Origin: Pseudomonas bananamidigenes
GTDB taxonomy: Bacteria; Pseudomonadota; Gammaproteobacteria; Pseudomonadales; Pseudomonadaceae
Reading direction: 5' to 3'
NCBI RefSeq assembly: GCF_001679645.1
Contig: NZ_LRUN01000002.1
Span: 1 to 64,000, forward strand
DNA: 64,000 nt
The notes beneath the pieces were generated by a model. It made no database searches. It saw only the letters and a program-made list of their open reading frames with translations, and was not told the origin of the DNA. Made by a program: the position numbers and the translations under genes. Each line of letters opens with the position of its first letter. The stretch's first letter is position 1. This document shows, piece by piece, positions 1-9,471 of this stretch.

Positions 1-125
1 TCTGCGTGGGAATGCAGCCCGGGACGCTCTGCGTCCCCTCCAGAGCTGGAACGCGGAGCGTCCCTTGAGGCATTCCCACGCGGAGCGTGGGAACGATCAT
101 CGCGGTACGGCGTGGGAACGATCAA
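1..125. repeat. Extragenic palindromic repeat cluster
   Basis: Nested inverted repeats built on GCGTGGGAATGC (4-15) and its reverse complement (70-81), with smaller palindromes GGGACGCTCTGCGTCCC (21-37) and TTCCCACGC-GGAG-CGTGGGAA (around 74-93). The family GTTCCCACGC...GCGTGGGAA is common between genes in P. fluorescens-group genomes. No gene is visible here. Bases 126-257 hold the leader of the next operon, with AGAGGG about ten bases before its ATG. Confidence 0.75.
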
Positions 126-257
126 AGTCCGGATTCATGGCCAAACCAGTCATCCACTTTGAAGGCTTTGGCCATTGCCGCAACCGGCGTGCGGCGCGAG
201 TATTCCTCTGATGTTTACGGTTCCCCGACCTAATAAAAACACAGAGGGATTCTGGCA

Positions 258-1922
258 ATGCGCGATTACTTGTCTGCCACCGAACAGTTCAATTATCAGC
301 ACACCGTGGACGCCGCACTCAGCGGCTCGCTCGAGGCGCTCAACGCCTGCGTCGAATGTTGTGACCGTCACGCCTTGCCGGGGCGCATCGCGCTGTTCTG
401 GGAAGGCCGCGACGGCGCCAGTGCGACTTACACCTTCAGTGACCTGCAGGACAAAGCCGCACGTTTCGCCAATTTCCTCCTCGCCCAAGGCGTGCAGAAG
501 GGCGACAAGGTTGCCGGCCTGTTGCCGCGCAACATCGAACTGCTGATCACCGTTTTCGCCACCTGGCGCATCGGCGCGGTGTATCAACCGCTGTTCACCG
601 CGTTCGGCCCGAAAGCCCTCGAACATCGCCTGAACAGCTCCGGCGCCAAAGTGGTGGTGACCGACGCGGTCAACCGGCCGAAGCTCAGCGAAGTCGCCGA
701 TTGCCCGACGCTGGTCACCGTCGGCGGCCTGAAAGGCCAGGGCATTGTCCGTGGCGATTTCAGTTTCTGGGCCGAGCTGCCCAACCATTCCAATGTCTGC
801 GAACCGGTGCTGTTGACCGGCGAAGACCCGTTCCTGCTGATGTTCACCTCGGGCACCACCGGCCCGTCGAAAGCGCTGTCGGTGCCGCTCAAGGCCATCG
901 TCGCATTTCAGAGCTACACCCGTGACGCCGTGGATCTGCGTCCGGAAGATGCGTTCTGGAACGTCGCCGATCCGGGGTGGGCCTATGGCATTTATTTCGG
1001 CGTGACCGGCCCGTTGTCGATGGGGCATCCGATCACTTTCTACGATGGCCCGTTCACCCTCGAAAGCACCTGCCGGGTGATCAACAAATACGGCATCACC
1101 AACCTCACCGGTTCGCCCACGGCGTATCGCCTGTTGATTGCCGGCGGCGATGAATTCGCCCGTTCGATCAAGGGCAGGCTGCGCATCGTCAGCAGTGCCG
1201 GCGAGCCGTTGAACCCGGAAGTGATCCGCTGGTTCGCCGACAACCTCGGCGTGGTCATTCACGACCACTACGGCCAGACCGAACTGGGCATGGTGCTGTG
1301 CAACCATCATGGCCTCGAACACCCGATCCACCTGGGTGCCGCCGGTTTCGCCTCGCCGGGCCATCGCATCGTGGTGCTTGACGACCAGTACAACGAACTC
1401 GGCATCGGCCAGCCCGGCATCCTCGCCATCGACCGCACACAGTCGCCGATGTGCTGGTTCGCCGGTTACGAAGGCGCGCCGACCAAGGCCTTCGTCGGCG
1501 ATTACTACCTGAGCGGCGATACCGTGGAGTGGAACCCGGACGGCAGCATCAGCTTCGTCGGTCGCAGCGACGATGTGATCACTACTTCCGGCTACCGGGT
1601 CGGCCCGTTCGACGTGGAAAGCGCGCTGATCGAACACCCGGCCGTAGTCGAAGCGGCGGTGGTCGGCAAACCCGATCCGGAGCGCACCGAACTGGTCAAA
1701 GCCTTCGTCGTGCTCAACCCGCAATACCGCGCCGAGCCTGCGCTGGCCGAAGAACTTCGGCAACACGTGCGTAAGCGTCTGGCCGCGCATTCGTACCCCC
1801 GTGAAATCGAATTTGTCAGCGAATTGCCGAAAACCCCGAGCGGCAAATTGCAGCGCTTTATCTTGCGCAACCAGGAAATCGCCAAGGCTCAAGAGGCCGC
1901 GGCGCACAACGTTCCAGCTTGA
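258..1922 (+). CDS. fadDx: Acyl-CoA synthetase (AMP-forming)
   Basis: 554-residue ANL-superfamily ligase that activates a carboxylic acid to its CoA ester through an acyl-AMP intermediate, in the cytoplasm. The phosphate-binding loop FTSGTTGPSK lies near residues 196-205, the adenine motif YGQTELG near 337, the hinge and acyl-pocket region SGYRVGPFDVE near 446, and the catalytic lysine in PKTPSGKLQR near 528. It is the first gene of five same-strand genes that together make a full beta-oxidation turn. This matches the P. putida cluster PP_2213-PP_2217 (fadDx, fadB2x, fadAx, acyl-CoA dehydrogenase, enoyl-CoA hydratase), which is used for short-chain and levulinate-derived acids. The symbol rests on that gene order. 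The exact substrate, probably short-chain or branched, cannot be read from sequence. The length is normal. Confidence 0.9.
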   Translation: MRDYLSATEQFNYQHTVDAALSGSLEALNACVECCDRHALPGRIALFWEGRDGASATYTFSDLQDKAARFANFLLAQGVQKGDKVAGLLPRNIELLITVFATWRIGAVYQPLFTAFGPKALEHRLNSSGAKVVVTDAVNRPKLSEVADCPTLVTVGGLKGQGIVRGDFSFWAELPNHSNVCEPVLLTGEDPFLLMFTSGTTGPSKALSVPLKAIVAFQSYTRDAVDLRPEDAFWNVADPGWAYGIYFGVTGPLSMGHPITFYDGPFTLESTCRVINKYGITNLTGSPTAYRLLIAGGDEFARSIKGRLRIVSSAGEPLNPEVIRWFADNLGVVIHDHYGQTELGMVLCNHHGLEHPIHLGAAGFASPGHRIVVLDDQYNELGIGQPGILAIDRTQSPMCWFAGYEGAPTKAFVGDYYLSGDTVEWNPDGSISFVGRSDDVITTSGYRVGPFDVESALIEHPAVVEAAVVGKPDPERTELVKAFVVLNPQYRAEPALAEELRQHVRKRLAAHSYPREIEFVSELPKTPSGKLQRFILRNQEIAKAQEAAAHNVPA

Positions 1923-1937
1923 ATCAGGAAGTCAGTC

Positions 1938-2699
1938 ATGCAGATCGAAAACAAGGTTTTTATCGTCACCGGCGGCGCGTCCGGCCTGGGTGCCGCCACC
2001 GCTGAATTGCTGGTGAGCGCCGGCGCCAAAGTGATGCTGGTGGACATGAACGCCGAAGCCGTCGCCGCCCAGGCCCAGCGCCTCGGCGCGCAAAGTGTCG
2101 TGGCCGACATCAGCAACGAAGCCGCCGCTGAAGCCGCCGTGCAGGCGACCGTGAAAGCCTTCGGCAGCCTCAACGGGCTGGTGAACTGCGCCGGCATCGT
2201 CCGTGGCGAGAAGATCCTCGGCATGAACGGCCCGCACGCCTTGTCCAGCTTCGCGCAGGTGATCAACGTCAACCTGATCGGCAGCTTCAACATGCTGCGC
2301 CTGGCGGCGGCAGCGATTGCCGAAAGCGAGGCCAACGCTGACGGTGAACGCGGCGTGATCATCAACACGGCGTCCGTGGCGGCGTTCGATGGTCAGATCG
2401 GCCAGGCCGCATACTCCGCTTCCAAAGGCGCCATCGCCAGCCTGACCCTGCCTGCCGCCCGTGAGCTGGCGCGCTTCGGCATCCGCGTGATGACCATCGC
2501 CCCGGGCATTTTCGAAACCCCGATGATGGCCGGCATGACCCCGGAAGTGCGCGATTCGCTCGCCGCTGGCGTGCCGTTCCCGCCGCGTCTGGGCAAGCCT
2601 GCCGAGTACGCCGCGCTGGTGCGGCATATCATTGAAAACAGCATGCTCAACGGTGAGCTGATCCGTCTCGACGGCGCCTTGCGCATGGCCGCCAAGTAA
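1938..2699 (+). CDS. fadB2x: Type-2 3-hydroxyacyl-CoA dehydrogenase (SDR)
   Basis: 253-residue classical short-chain dehydrogenase/reductase that oxidises 3-hydroxyacyl-CoA to 3-ketoacyl-CoA with NAD+. The N-terminal Rossmann glycine motif TGGASGLG is at residues 10-17, the structural motif reads NCAG near 88, and the catalytic YSASK is near 158-162. It resembles human HSD17B10 and P. putida PP_2214. It begins 15 bases after the CoA ligase gene and is followed 12 bases later by the thiolase, so the three are surely co-transcribed. The family also includes 2-methyl-3-hydroxybutyryl-CoA dehydrogenase of isoleucine breakdown, so a branched substrate is possible. Confidence 0.9.
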   Translation: MQIENKVFIVTGGASGLGAATAELLVSAGAKVMLVDMNAEAVAAQAQRLGAQSVVADISNEAAAEAAVQATVKAFGSLNGLVNCAGIVRGEKILGMNGPHALSSFAQVINVNLIGSFNMLRLAAAAIAESEANADGERGVIINTASVAAFDGQIGQAAYSASKGAIASLTLPAARELARFGIRVMTIAPGIFETPMMAGMTPEVRDSLAAGVPFPPRLGKPAEYAALVRHIIENSMLNGELIRLDGALRMAAK

Positions 2700-2711
2700 G
2701 GAGGATTTCCC

Positions 2712-3905
2712 ATGACCATCTCCAACGATCCGATTGTCATCGTCAGCGCCGTCCGCACCCCGATGGGCGGTTTCCAGGGCGAACTGAAAAGCCTGACCGC
2801 GCCGCAACTCGGCGCGGCGGCAATCAAGGCGGCGGTCGAGCGCGCCGGTGTCGCCGCCGATGCGGTCGATGAAGTGTTGTTCGGTTGCGTGCTGCCGGCA
2901 GGGCTCGGCCAGGCGCCTGCACGTCAGGCTGCCCTGGGCGCCGGCCTGGACAAATCCACCCGCTGCACCACCGTCAACAAGATGTGCGGTTCGGGCATGG
3001 AAACCACCATCCTGGCCCACGACATGCTGCTGGCCGGCAGCGCCGATGTGGTGATCGCCGGCGGCATGGAAAGCATGTCCAACGCGCCGTACCTGCTGGA
3101 TCGCGCCCGTGCCGGGTACCGCATGGGCCACGGCAGGGTGCTGGATTCGATGTTCCTCGACGGTCTTGAAGACGCCTACGACAAGGGCCGCCTGATGGGC
3201 ACCTTCGCCGAGGATTGCGCTGAAACCAACGACTTCAGTCGCGAGGCTCAGGACGCATTCGCCATCGCCTCGACCACCCGTGCCCAGCAGGCGATCAAGG
3301 ACGGCAGCTTCAAGGACGAAATCGTCCCGCTGACCGTGACTGTCGGCAAGGAACAAGTGGTGATCAGCAACGACGAGCAGCCACCCAAAGCCAAACTGGA
3401 CAAGATTGCCTCGCTGAAACCGGCGTTTCGCGAGGGCGGCACCGTGACGGCGGCCAACTCCAGCTCGATCTCCGACGGCGCTGCCGCTCTGGTGTTGATG
3501 CGCCAGTCGCAAGCACAGAAACAGGGCCTGAAACCGCTGGCGGTGATTCATGGTCACGCCGCGTTCGCGGACACCCCGGGCCTGTTCCCGGTGGCTCCGA
3601 TTGGCGCGATCAAAAAATTGATGAAGAAAACCGGCTGGTCGCTGGATCAGGTCGATCTGTTTGAAGTGAACGAGGCGTTCGCCGTGGTCGGCATGGCGGC
3701 GATGACCCATCTGGAAATCCCCCACGACAAACTGAACATTCACGGCGGCGCCTGCGCCCTGGGCCACCCGATCGGTGCGTCCGGTGCGCGGATTCTGGTG
3801 ACCTTGCTCTCGGCCCTGCGCCAGAAAGGCCTGAAACGCGGCGTCGCGGCGATCTGCATCGGCGGCGGCGAAGCCACGGCGATGGCCGTGGAATGCCTGG
3901 GTTAA
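2712..3905 (+). CDS. fadAx: Acetyl-CoA C-acyltransferase (thiolase)
   Basis: 397-residue thiolase that cleaves 3-ketoacyl-CoA with CoA to release acetyl-CoA. The nucleophilic cysteine is in KMCGSGM near residue 92. The catalytic histidine is in ALGHPIGASGAR near 351, and the second cysteine is in AICIGGGEA near 382. The length is usual for the degradative and biosynthetic thiolase families. AAGGAGG sits nine bases before the ATG. The gene follows the dehydrogenase closely; a palindromic repeat then separates it from the acyl-CoA dehydrogenase gene. The symbol is taken from synteny with P. putida fadAx. Confidence 0.92.
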   Translation: MTISNDPIVIVSAVRTPMGGFQGELKSLTAPQLGAAAIKAAVERAGVAADAVDEVLFGCVLPAGLGQAPARQAALGAGLDKSTRCTTVNKMCGSGMETTILAHDMLLAGSADVVIAGGMESMSNAPYLLDRARAGYRMGHGRVLDSMFLDGLEDAYDKGRLMGTFAEDCAETNDFSREAQDAFAIASTTRAQQAIKDGSFKDEIVPLTVTVGKEQVVISNDEQPPKAKLDKIASLKPAFREGGTVTAANSSSISDGAAALVLMRQSQAQKQGLKPLAVIHGHAAFADTPGLFPVAPIGAIKKLMKKTGWSLDQVDLFEVNEAFAVVGMAAMTHLEIPHDKLNIHGGACALGHPIGASGARILVTLLSALRQKGLKRGVAAICIGGGEATAMAVECLG

Positions 3906-3920
3906 AGCGGACGACAAACT

Positions 3921-4011
3921 CTGTGGGAGCGAGCTTGCTCGCGAAGGCATCCTGTCAGTTAACAAGTAACTGAATGACATACCGCTTTCGCGAGCAAGCT
4001 CGCTCCCACAG
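3921..4011. repeat. REP-type inverted repeat pair
   Basis: Two perfect 24-base inverted arms (3921-3944 and 3988-4011) beginning CTGTGGGAGCGAGCTTG, separated by 43 bases. The inner 23 bases are identical to the arms of the element at 37455-37544. It sits inside the fadDx operon, between fadAx and the acyl-CoA dehydrogenase gene, where it could act as an mRNA-stabilising or attenuating hairpin. Confidence 0.9.
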
Positions 4012-4044
4012 GTTTTGCGCTGCAATCAGAATTAAGGATTTGCC

Positions 4045-5172
4045 ATGATTCCCAATGACGACCAGCAACAAATCCGCGACATGGCCCGGCAGTTTGCCGA
4101 GGAACGGCTCAAACCGTTCGCCGCCGAATGGGATCGCGAGCACCGTTTTCCGAAGCAAGCCATCGGCGAAATGGCCGGGCTGGGCTTCTTCGGCATGCTG
4201 GTGCCGGAGCAGTGGGGCGGTTGCGACACCGGTTACCTGGCCTACGCCATGGCCCTGGAAGAAATTGCCGCCGGCGACGGCGCCTGCTCGACGATCATGA
4301 GCGTGCACAACTCGGTGGGTTGCGTGCCGATCCTCAAGTTCGGCAACGACGATCAGCGCGAGCGCTTCCTCAAGCCGCTGGCCAGCGGCGAAATGCTCGG
4401 TGCTTTCGCGTTGACCGAACCCCAGGCCGGCTCCGATGCCAGCAGCCTGAAAACCCGTGCACGGCTGGAAGGTGATCACTACGTGCTCAACGGCTGCAAA
4501 CAGTTCATCACCTCCGGGCAGAACGCCGGGATCGTGATCGTTTTTGCCGTCACTGATCCGAGTGCCGGCAAGCGCGGGATCAGCGCCTTCATCGTTCCGA
4601 CCGACTCGCCGGGCTACAAAGTCGCCCGCATCGAGGACAAACTCGGTCAGCACGCTTCGGACACCTGCCAGATTCTCTTCGAAGACGTGAAGGTGCCGGT
4701 GGCCAACCGGTTGGGCGAGGAGGGTGAAGGCTACAAGATCGCCCTGGCTAACCTGGAAGGCGGCCGCGTGGGCATCGCTTCGCAATCGGTGGGCATGGCC
4801 CGTGCCGCGTTCGAAGCGGCACGTGATTACGCCCGTGAACGCGACACCTTCGGCAATCCGATCATCGAGCATCAGGCCGTGGCCTTCCGCCTCGCGGACA
4901 TGGCCACGCAGATCGCCGTGGCGCGGCAGATGGTGCATTACGCCGCCGCCCTGCGTGACAGCGGTCAGCCGGCGCTGGTCGAAGCGTCGATGGCCAAACT
5001 GTTCGCCTCGGAAATGGCCGAGAAGGTCTGCTCCATGGCCTTGCAAACCCTCGGCGGTTACGGTTACCTCAACGACTTCCCGCTGGAGCGCATCTACCGC
5101 GACGTGCGGGTCTGCCAGATCTACGAAGGCACCAGCGACATTCAGCGCATGGTCATTTCGCGCAATCTTTGA
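4045..5172 (+). CDS. Acyl-CoA dehydrogenase
   Basis: 375-residue FAD-dependent acyl-CoA dehydrogenase that introduces the alpha-beta double bond and passes electrons to electron-transfer flavoprotein. The family motif [13 protein letters not shown] is near residues 128-140 and GGYGYL near 338. The catalytic glutamate lies in [11 protein letters not shown] near 360. All are in the arrangement of short- and branched-chain enzymes. It corresponds by position to PP_2216 of P. putida. It is separated from fadAx by a REP element but lies on the same strand, and its stop is just before the next start. Chain-length preference is not determinable here. Confidence 0.92.
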   Translation: MIPNDDQQQIRDMARQFAEERLKPFAAEWDREHRFPKQAIGEMAGLGFFGMLVPEQWGGCDTGYLAYAMALEEIAAGDGACSTIMSVHNSVGCVPILKFGNDDQRERFLKPLASGEMLGAFALTEPQAGSDASSLKTRARLEGDHYVLNGCKQFITSGQNAGIVIVFAVTDPSAGKRGISAFIVPTDSPGYKVARIEDKLGQHASDTCQILFEDVKVPVANRLGEEGEGYKIALANLEGGRVGIASQSVGMARAAFEAARDYARERDTFGNPIIEHQAVAFRLADMATQIAVARQMVHYAAALRDSGQPALVEASMAKLFASEMAEKVCSMALQTLGGYGYLNDFPLERIYRDVRVCQIYEGTSDIQRMVISRNL

Positions 5173-5186
5173 GAAGGAATCTGCAC

Positions 5187-5960
5187 ATGAGTTACGAAAC
5201 GATTTTGCTGGAAACCCACGGCCGCGTCGGCGTCATCACCCTGAACCGCCCGCAGGCGCTGAATGCCCTGAACGCGCAACTGGTCAGCGAAGTGAACCGC
5301 GCCCTCGACGGTCTGGAAGCCGATGCGAACATTGGCTGCATCGTCATTACCGGTTCGAAGAAGGCTTTCGCAGCCGGTGCCGACATCAAGGAAATGGCCG
5401 AGCTGACCTACCCGCAGATCTACATGGACGACCTGTTCAGTGACAGCGACCGCGTGGCCAACCGCCGCAAGCCGATCATCGCGGCGGTCAACGGCTTCGC
5501 CCTTGGCGGTGGCTGTGAGCTGGCGCTGATGTGCGACTTCATCCTGGCCGGCGACAACGCCAAATTCGGTCAGCCGGAAATCAACCTCGGCGTGCTGCCA
5601 GGCATGGGCGGGACCCAGCGCCTGACCCGCGCCGTGGGTAAGGCCAAGGCCATGGAAATGTGCCTGAGCGGGCGTTTGATCGACGCGGTGGAAGCCGAGC
5701 GTTGCGGCATCGTTGCGCGGATCGTGCCGAGCGATGAGCTGCTGGATGAAGCGCTGAAAGTCGCTGCAGTCATCGCCAGCAAATCGCTGCCGATTGCGAT
5801 GATGGTCAAGGAAAGCGTCAATCGCGCCTTTGAAGTGAACCTGACCGAAGGCGTGCGTTTCGAGCGCCGGGTGTTCCATGCGGCGTTTGCGACGCAGGAT
5901 CAGAAAGAAGGGATGGCGGCGTTTGTGGCCAAGCGGCAGCCCAAGTTCCAGGGCAAGTAA
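5187..5960 (+). CDS. Enoyl-CoA hydratase
   Basis: 257-residue crotonase-family enzyme that hydrates trans-2-enoyl-CoA to 3-hydroxyacyl-CoA. The oxyanion-hole segments [10 protein letters not shown] (about 60-69) and [13 protein letters not shown] (about 104-116) are present. The segment [17 protein letters not shown] supplies the second catalytic region. The reading frame opens at 5169, but ATG 5187 is preferred because GAAGGAA sits just upstream and the protein then begins MSYETI, as in family members. Last gene of the fadDx operon; it corresponds to PP_2217. With it, the cluster encodes activation plus all four beta-oxidation steps. Confidence 0.93.
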   Translation: MSYETILLETHGRVGVITLNRPQALNALNAQLVSEVNRALDGLEADANIGCIVITGSKKAFAAGADIKEMAELTYPQIYMDDLFSDSDRVANRRKPIIAAVNGFALGGGCELALMCDFILAGDNAKFGQPEINLGVLPGMGGTQRLTRAVGKAKAMEMCLSGRLIDAVEAERCGIVARIVPSDELLDEALKVAAVIASKSLPIAMMVKESVNRAFEVNLTEGVRFERRVFHAAFATQDQKEGMAAFVAKRQPKFQGK

Positions 5961-5980
5961 CGCGGCGCAATTACAAAATG

Positions 5981-6157
5981 CCCTCACCCCAGCCCTCTCC
6001 CGGAGGGAGAGGGAGCCGACCGGGGTGTCTCAGGTCCGATATCGACCTGAGAGACCGGGTCGATTATGGATTCACAAACGATCGTTCAAGTCGGTGTAAC
6101 TCATGAATATCCCACGGTCAGTCCCCTCTCCCTCTGGGAGAGGGTTAGGGTGAGGGG
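5981..6157. repeat. Inverted repeat with inner hairpin between convergent operons
   Basis: Outer arms CCCTCACCCCAGCCCTCTCCC (5981-6001) and the near reverse complement at 6137-6157 match in 19 of 21 positions. This is a common Pseudomonas extragenic repeat. Between them lies a perfect 9-base stem TCTCAGGTC/GACCTGAGA (6028-6036, 6044-6052) with a 7-base loop. It separates two convergent operons and probably acts as a bidirectional terminator or transcript-end stabiliser. Confidence 0.75.
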
Positions 6158-6173
6158 AAAGGGGTCAACACAG

Positions 6174-7325
6174 TCACAACTGATAGTTCTTCAACTCCCG
6201 AGCAATCACCATCCGCTGTATCTCGCTGGACCCCTCGTAAATCTGGGTAATCCGCGCATCCCGGTAATACTTCTCCACCGGATAATCTTCGAGATATCCA
6301 TACCCGCCATGAATCTGAATCGCTGATGAGCAGACCTTTTCAGCCATTTCCGACGCGAACAGCTTGGCCTGCGAAGCCTCCGACAGACACGGCTTGCCCG
6401 CCGTGCGCAGCCGCGCCGCGTGCAGGATCATCAGACGCGCCGCGTTGATCTGCATCTGCATGTCCGCCAGCAGGTTGGCGATGCTCTGGTGTTCGACGAT
6501 GGCCTTGCCGAACTGCACCCGGTCACGGGCGTAACCCAGCGCCGCTTCGAATGCCGCACGGGCGATGCCCAGTGCTTGCGCGGCAATGCCGATACGTCCG
6601 CCTTCAAGGTTGGACAAAGCAATTGCCAGGCCTTTGCCGCGTTCACCCAGCAGATTCGCTTCAGGAATGCTGCAGTTGTTCAACGTCACCGCGCAGGTGT
6701 CGGAAGCGCGGATGCCCATCTTGTGTTCGGTGCGGTCGACAATGAAGCCCGGCGTATCGGTCGGCACCAGAAACGCCGAAATACCGCGTTTGCCCAGATC
6801 GGGATCGGTGATGGCAAACACGATCGCCAGTTTTGCCCGTTTGCCGTTGCTGACGAATTGCTTCGCGCCGTTGATCACCCATTGCCCGTCGCGCAGTTCG
6901 GCACGGGTGCGCAGGTTGTGCGCTTCGGAACCGGCCTGCGGCTCGGTCAGGCAGAAGCAGCCGATCACCGCGCCGCTGGCCAGATCCGCCAGCCAGGTCT
7001 GTTTCTGTTCTTCGCTGCCGTAATTGAGCACCGGCCCGCAGCCGACCGAGTTGTGGATGCTCATGAACGCACCGGTGGCGCCGTCGCCGGCGGAAATTTC
7101 TTCCACGGCCAGCGCATAAGCCACGTAGTCGACGTAAGTGCCGCCCCATTCTTCCGGCACCACCATGCCCAGCAGCCCGAGTTCGCCCATCTTCGCCACC
7201 AGAGCGTCATCGATCCAGCCTGCCTTTTCCCAGGTTTGTGCGTGCGGGGCGATTTCGCCCCGGGCAAAATCCCGGGCCATGTCGCGGATCATGACCTGGT
7301 CTTCAGTCAATTCGAGATCGTGCAT
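6174..7325 (-). CDS. Acyl-CoA dehydrogenase, probably isobutyryl-CoA type
   Basis: 383-residue acyl-CoA dehydrogenase. It has [15 protein letters not shown] near residues 128-142, [11 protein letters not shown] near 340, and the catalytic glutamate in [13 protein letters not shown] near 365. The gene starts three bases after the stop of the 3-hydroxyisobutyryl-CoA hydrolase gene. That neighbour points to the isobutyryl-CoA to methacrylyl-CoA step of valine breakdown. This assignment is from context; a 2-methylbutyryl-CoA or short-chain role is possible. GGGAG lies seven bases before the ATG. Confidence 0.88.
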   Translation of the reverse strand: MHDLELTEDQVMIRDMARDFARGEIAPHAQTWEKAGWIDDALVAKMGELGLLGMVVPEEWGGTYVDYVAYALAVEEISAGDGATGAFMSIHNSVGCGPVLNYGSEEQKQTWLADLASGAVIGCFCLTEPQAGSEAHNLRTRAELRDGQWVINGAKQFVSNGKRAKLAIVFAITDPDLGKRGISAFLVPTDTPGFIVDRTEHKMGIRASDTCAVTLNNCSIPEANLLGERGKGLAIALSNLEGGRIGIAAQALGIARAAFEAALGYARDRVQFGKAIVEHQSIANLLADMQMQINAARLMILHAARLRTAGKPCLSEASQAKLFASEMAEKVCSSAIQIHGGYGYLEDYPVEKYYRDARITQIYEGSSEIQRMVIARELKNYQL

Positions 7326-7328
7326 GAC

Positions 7329-8435
7329 TCAGCTCCCGCTCTCATCAAAACCGTGGAAGAAACTCGCGACCTGCTCGGCGTGCAACGCAGCCAGCGTCGG
7401 CGGGTTCCAGCGTGGTGATTTGTCTTTGTCGATCAACAAGGCGCGTACGCCTTCGATCAGGTCGCCGCGCTCGAACCACTGGCGATCCAGATGCAGTTCG
7501 AGGGCAAAGCAGTGTTCCAGGCTCAGGTGCCGGCCACGACGCAGCATTTCCAGGGTCACGCCCATGGCCAGCGGCGAGCGGGTGTCCAGCAGGTCAGCAG
7601 TGGTGGTCGCCCACTCATGGCTGTCGGCGACGGTCACGGCGCGCAGTTGCTCGACGATGCTCGGTACATCGGGCAACGCGAAGAAATGGTCGATGGCCGG
7701 ACGCAAGGCTTCGAGCGGCGCGTCCGGCAGCGTTTGCACGCCGTGGCGGGCCAGCAGGTTTTGCAGGTCTTTGAGCGGCGTGTCGTGCCACTCCAGGTGA
7801 TCGAGCTGTTCGTCGAGGGTGCCGAGTTTGCTGCTGTCCAGATACCAGTCGGCGAGGCCGCAATACAGCGCATCCGCCGCACGAATCTGCACGCCGCTGA
7901 CACCCAGGTAAATTCCCAGCTCACCGGGAATGCGCGGCAGAAAATAACTGCCGCCGACATCCGGAAAATACCCGATGGCCACTTCCGGCATCGCCAGACG
8001 GCTCTTCTCGGTGACCACCCGCAGATCGGCGCCTTGCACCAGGCCCATGCCGCCGCCGAGGACAAAACCGTCCATCAGCGCCAGCACCGGTTTGCGGTAA
8101 TGGTGGATCGTCAGGTCGAGGGCGTATTCCTCGACGAAGAATGTTTCGTGCAGCGTGTCACCGCTTTTGAAACTGTCGTAAAGGGAACGAATGTCGCCAC
8201 CGGCACAGAAGGCTTTTTCGCCGGCTCCGCGCAGGACCACGGCATGTACCTGGTCATCGTCAGCCCAGGCATCCAGATGTCGCTGGAGCCGGCGAACCAT
8301 GTCGAGGGTCAGGGCATTGAGGCCGGCGGGGCGGTTGAGGGTCAGGTGACCGATATGATTGCGAACCTCGGCCAGCACTTCGTCTTGCGTGGCATCCATG
8401 GGCGAAGTCCGCGGGGATGAAGCCTGAGCAGTCAT
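7329..8435 (-). CDS. 3-hydroxyisobutyryl-CoA hydrolase (HIBCH family)
   Basis: 368-residue crotonase-fold protein of the HIBCH subfamily, longer than true enoyl-CoA hydratases. It would hydrolyse 3-hydroxyisobutyryl-CoA in valine catabolism, avoiding build-up of methacrylyl-CoA. The diagnostic segments KAFCAGGDIRSLYD, DGFVLGGGMGLVQGAD and MPEVAIGYFPDVGGSYFL are all present, as is the long C-terminal domain of about 150 residues. ATG 8435 is chosen because AGGGAG sits six bases upstream; an in-frame GTG directly before it has poorer spacing. First gene of a two-gene unit with the acyl-CoA dehydrogenase. The gap 8436-8625 holds its leader and nothing else I can support. Confidence 0.9.
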   Translation of the reverse strand: MTAQASSPRTSPMDATQDEVLAEVRNHIGHLTLNRPAGLNALTLDMVRRLQRHLDAWADDDQVHAVVLRGAGEKAFCAGGDIRSLYDSFKSGDTLHETFFVEEYALDLTIHHYRKPVLALMDGFVLGGGMGLVQGADLRVVTEKSRLAMPEVAIGYFPDVGGSYFLPRIPGELGIYLGVSGVQIRAADALYCGLADWYLDSSKLGTLDEQLDHLEWHDTPLKDLQNLLARHGVQTLPDAPLEALRPAIDHFFALPDVPSIVEQLRAVTVADSHEWATTTADLLDTRSPLAMGVTLEMLRRGRHLSLEHCFALELHLDRQWFERGDLIEGVRALLIDKDKSPRWNPPTLAALHAEQVASFFHGFDESGS

Positions 8436-8625
8436 CACTAACTCCCTGCTTTTATTGTCTTTATTCGAGAAGCCCGGGCACGGGCGTTGACGGATCGTAA
8501 CAGTGCAAATTTGCCGTGTACAACGGGGATATGTGCATGGGGTGTCTGCATTTTTGCCTTAGGCCAAATGCTCCGGATCGCGGCTTGTTTTCTATCGACA
8601 ATGCTGACAGGGACAGGCCCGGAGC

Positions 8626-9312
8626 TTATCTGAACACCTGTCCGATACTGCGCCGTCTGGCATGCAACTCACTGGCATGAATCAGCTGTTCCAGATCCTC
8701 CGGCGTGACATCGATAAACGCCTCCATATCGGCCAGCGCCAATTTCAGATCCTCGGCCGTGATGGCCTGAGAATCGACCGGTGCCACGGCTGGCGCAGGC
8801 TCGGCGGGGCGTTTCGGGTAGCGGATGCGGGTCAGGTTGTTGTAGGCCAACGCGGCCAACAGCATGCATGCGGCGCTGAGCATCAGCGGTTCCAGGGCTT
8901 TCCAGTCCATGGCGATGGTCGTCGGATCGGCCAGCACCATCGTCAATGCCACCGCACCGGCCGGCGGGTGCAGACAGCGCAGCCAGCACATCAGGATCAG
9001 CGCCATGCCCGCCGCCAGGCAGGCGCTGCCCAACGTTCGGCCAAGGACATGAGCCACCAGCAATGCAACAACGCCGGCACACAGATAACCGCCGATGATT
9101 GACCATGGCTGGGCGAGGGCGCCGGAAGATACGGCGAACAGCAGCACCGCCGATGCCCCCAGCGGGCCCATCAGGTGATACGCCACTTCGATACCGAACA
9201 CCTGACTGCACGCCCACACGCTGAACAACGTGCCGAGTGCCATGCCGATGGCGGCACGGCTCCATTCGGTGGGGCGGGTATTGATGGCGGCGGGCAACCA
9301 GCGAGCGAGCAT
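8626..9312 (-). CDS. HPP family membrane protein
   Basis: 228-residue inner-membrane protein with the family signature LRCLHPPAGAVALTM near residues 112-126 and four to five hydrophobic segments between about 20 and 160. A soluble acidic tail of about 60 residues follows. HPP proteins are small integral membrane proteins; some plant and cyanobacterial members carry nitrite, but the bacterial role is mostly unknown. The gene follows an MFS gene on the same strand, with a strong intrinsic terminator only about 30 bases before its start. It therefore either has its own promoter in a short space or is controlled by read-through. AAAGGA precedes the ATG by ten bases. Confidence 0.82.
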   Translation of the reverse strand: MLARWLPAAINTRPTEWSRAAIGMALGTLFSVWACSQVFGIEVAYHLMGPLGASAVLLFAVSSGALAQPWSIIGGYLCAGVVALLVAHVLGRTLGSACLAAGMALILMCWLRCLHPPAGAVALTMVLADPTTIAMDWKALEPLMLSAACMLLAALAYNNLTRIRYPKRPAEPAPAVAPVDSQAITAEDLKLALADMEAFIDVTPEDLEQLIHASELHARRRSIGQVFR

Positions 9313-9344
9313 GAAAAAACGATCCTTTGCAGAAAACCGAAGGC

Positions 9345-9381
9345 AAAAAAAAGGACTTGTCCGTCAACCCGGAAAGTCCTT
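9345..9381 (-). terminator. Intrinsic terminator
   Basis: On the minus strand, AAGGACTT and AAGTCCTT (an 8-base stem with a 15-base loop) are followed directly by a run of eight T. It lies downstream of the MFS gene and only 32 bases before the HPP start codon. Confidence 0.85.
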
Positions 9382-9471
9382 CGAAGCGTTCCAACGATTG
9401 GGGGAGGAACGCGCACAGTGTGCCAATCAATCTCGATGCTGACAAATTCATATAAATGCATCTTCAGTGCA

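Noticed and set aside
1..125. CRISPR array or IS end
   Set aside because: The repeats are inverted palindromes with irregular spacing and no unique spacers or transposase gene, typical of Pseudomonas extragenic repeats.
150..1907. A 585-codon open frame on the minus strand opposite the CoA ligase gene
   Set aside because: It is the mirror of a high-GC gene with strong ligase motifs on the plus strand; the protein is low-complexity in Arg, Gly and His and has no start signal.
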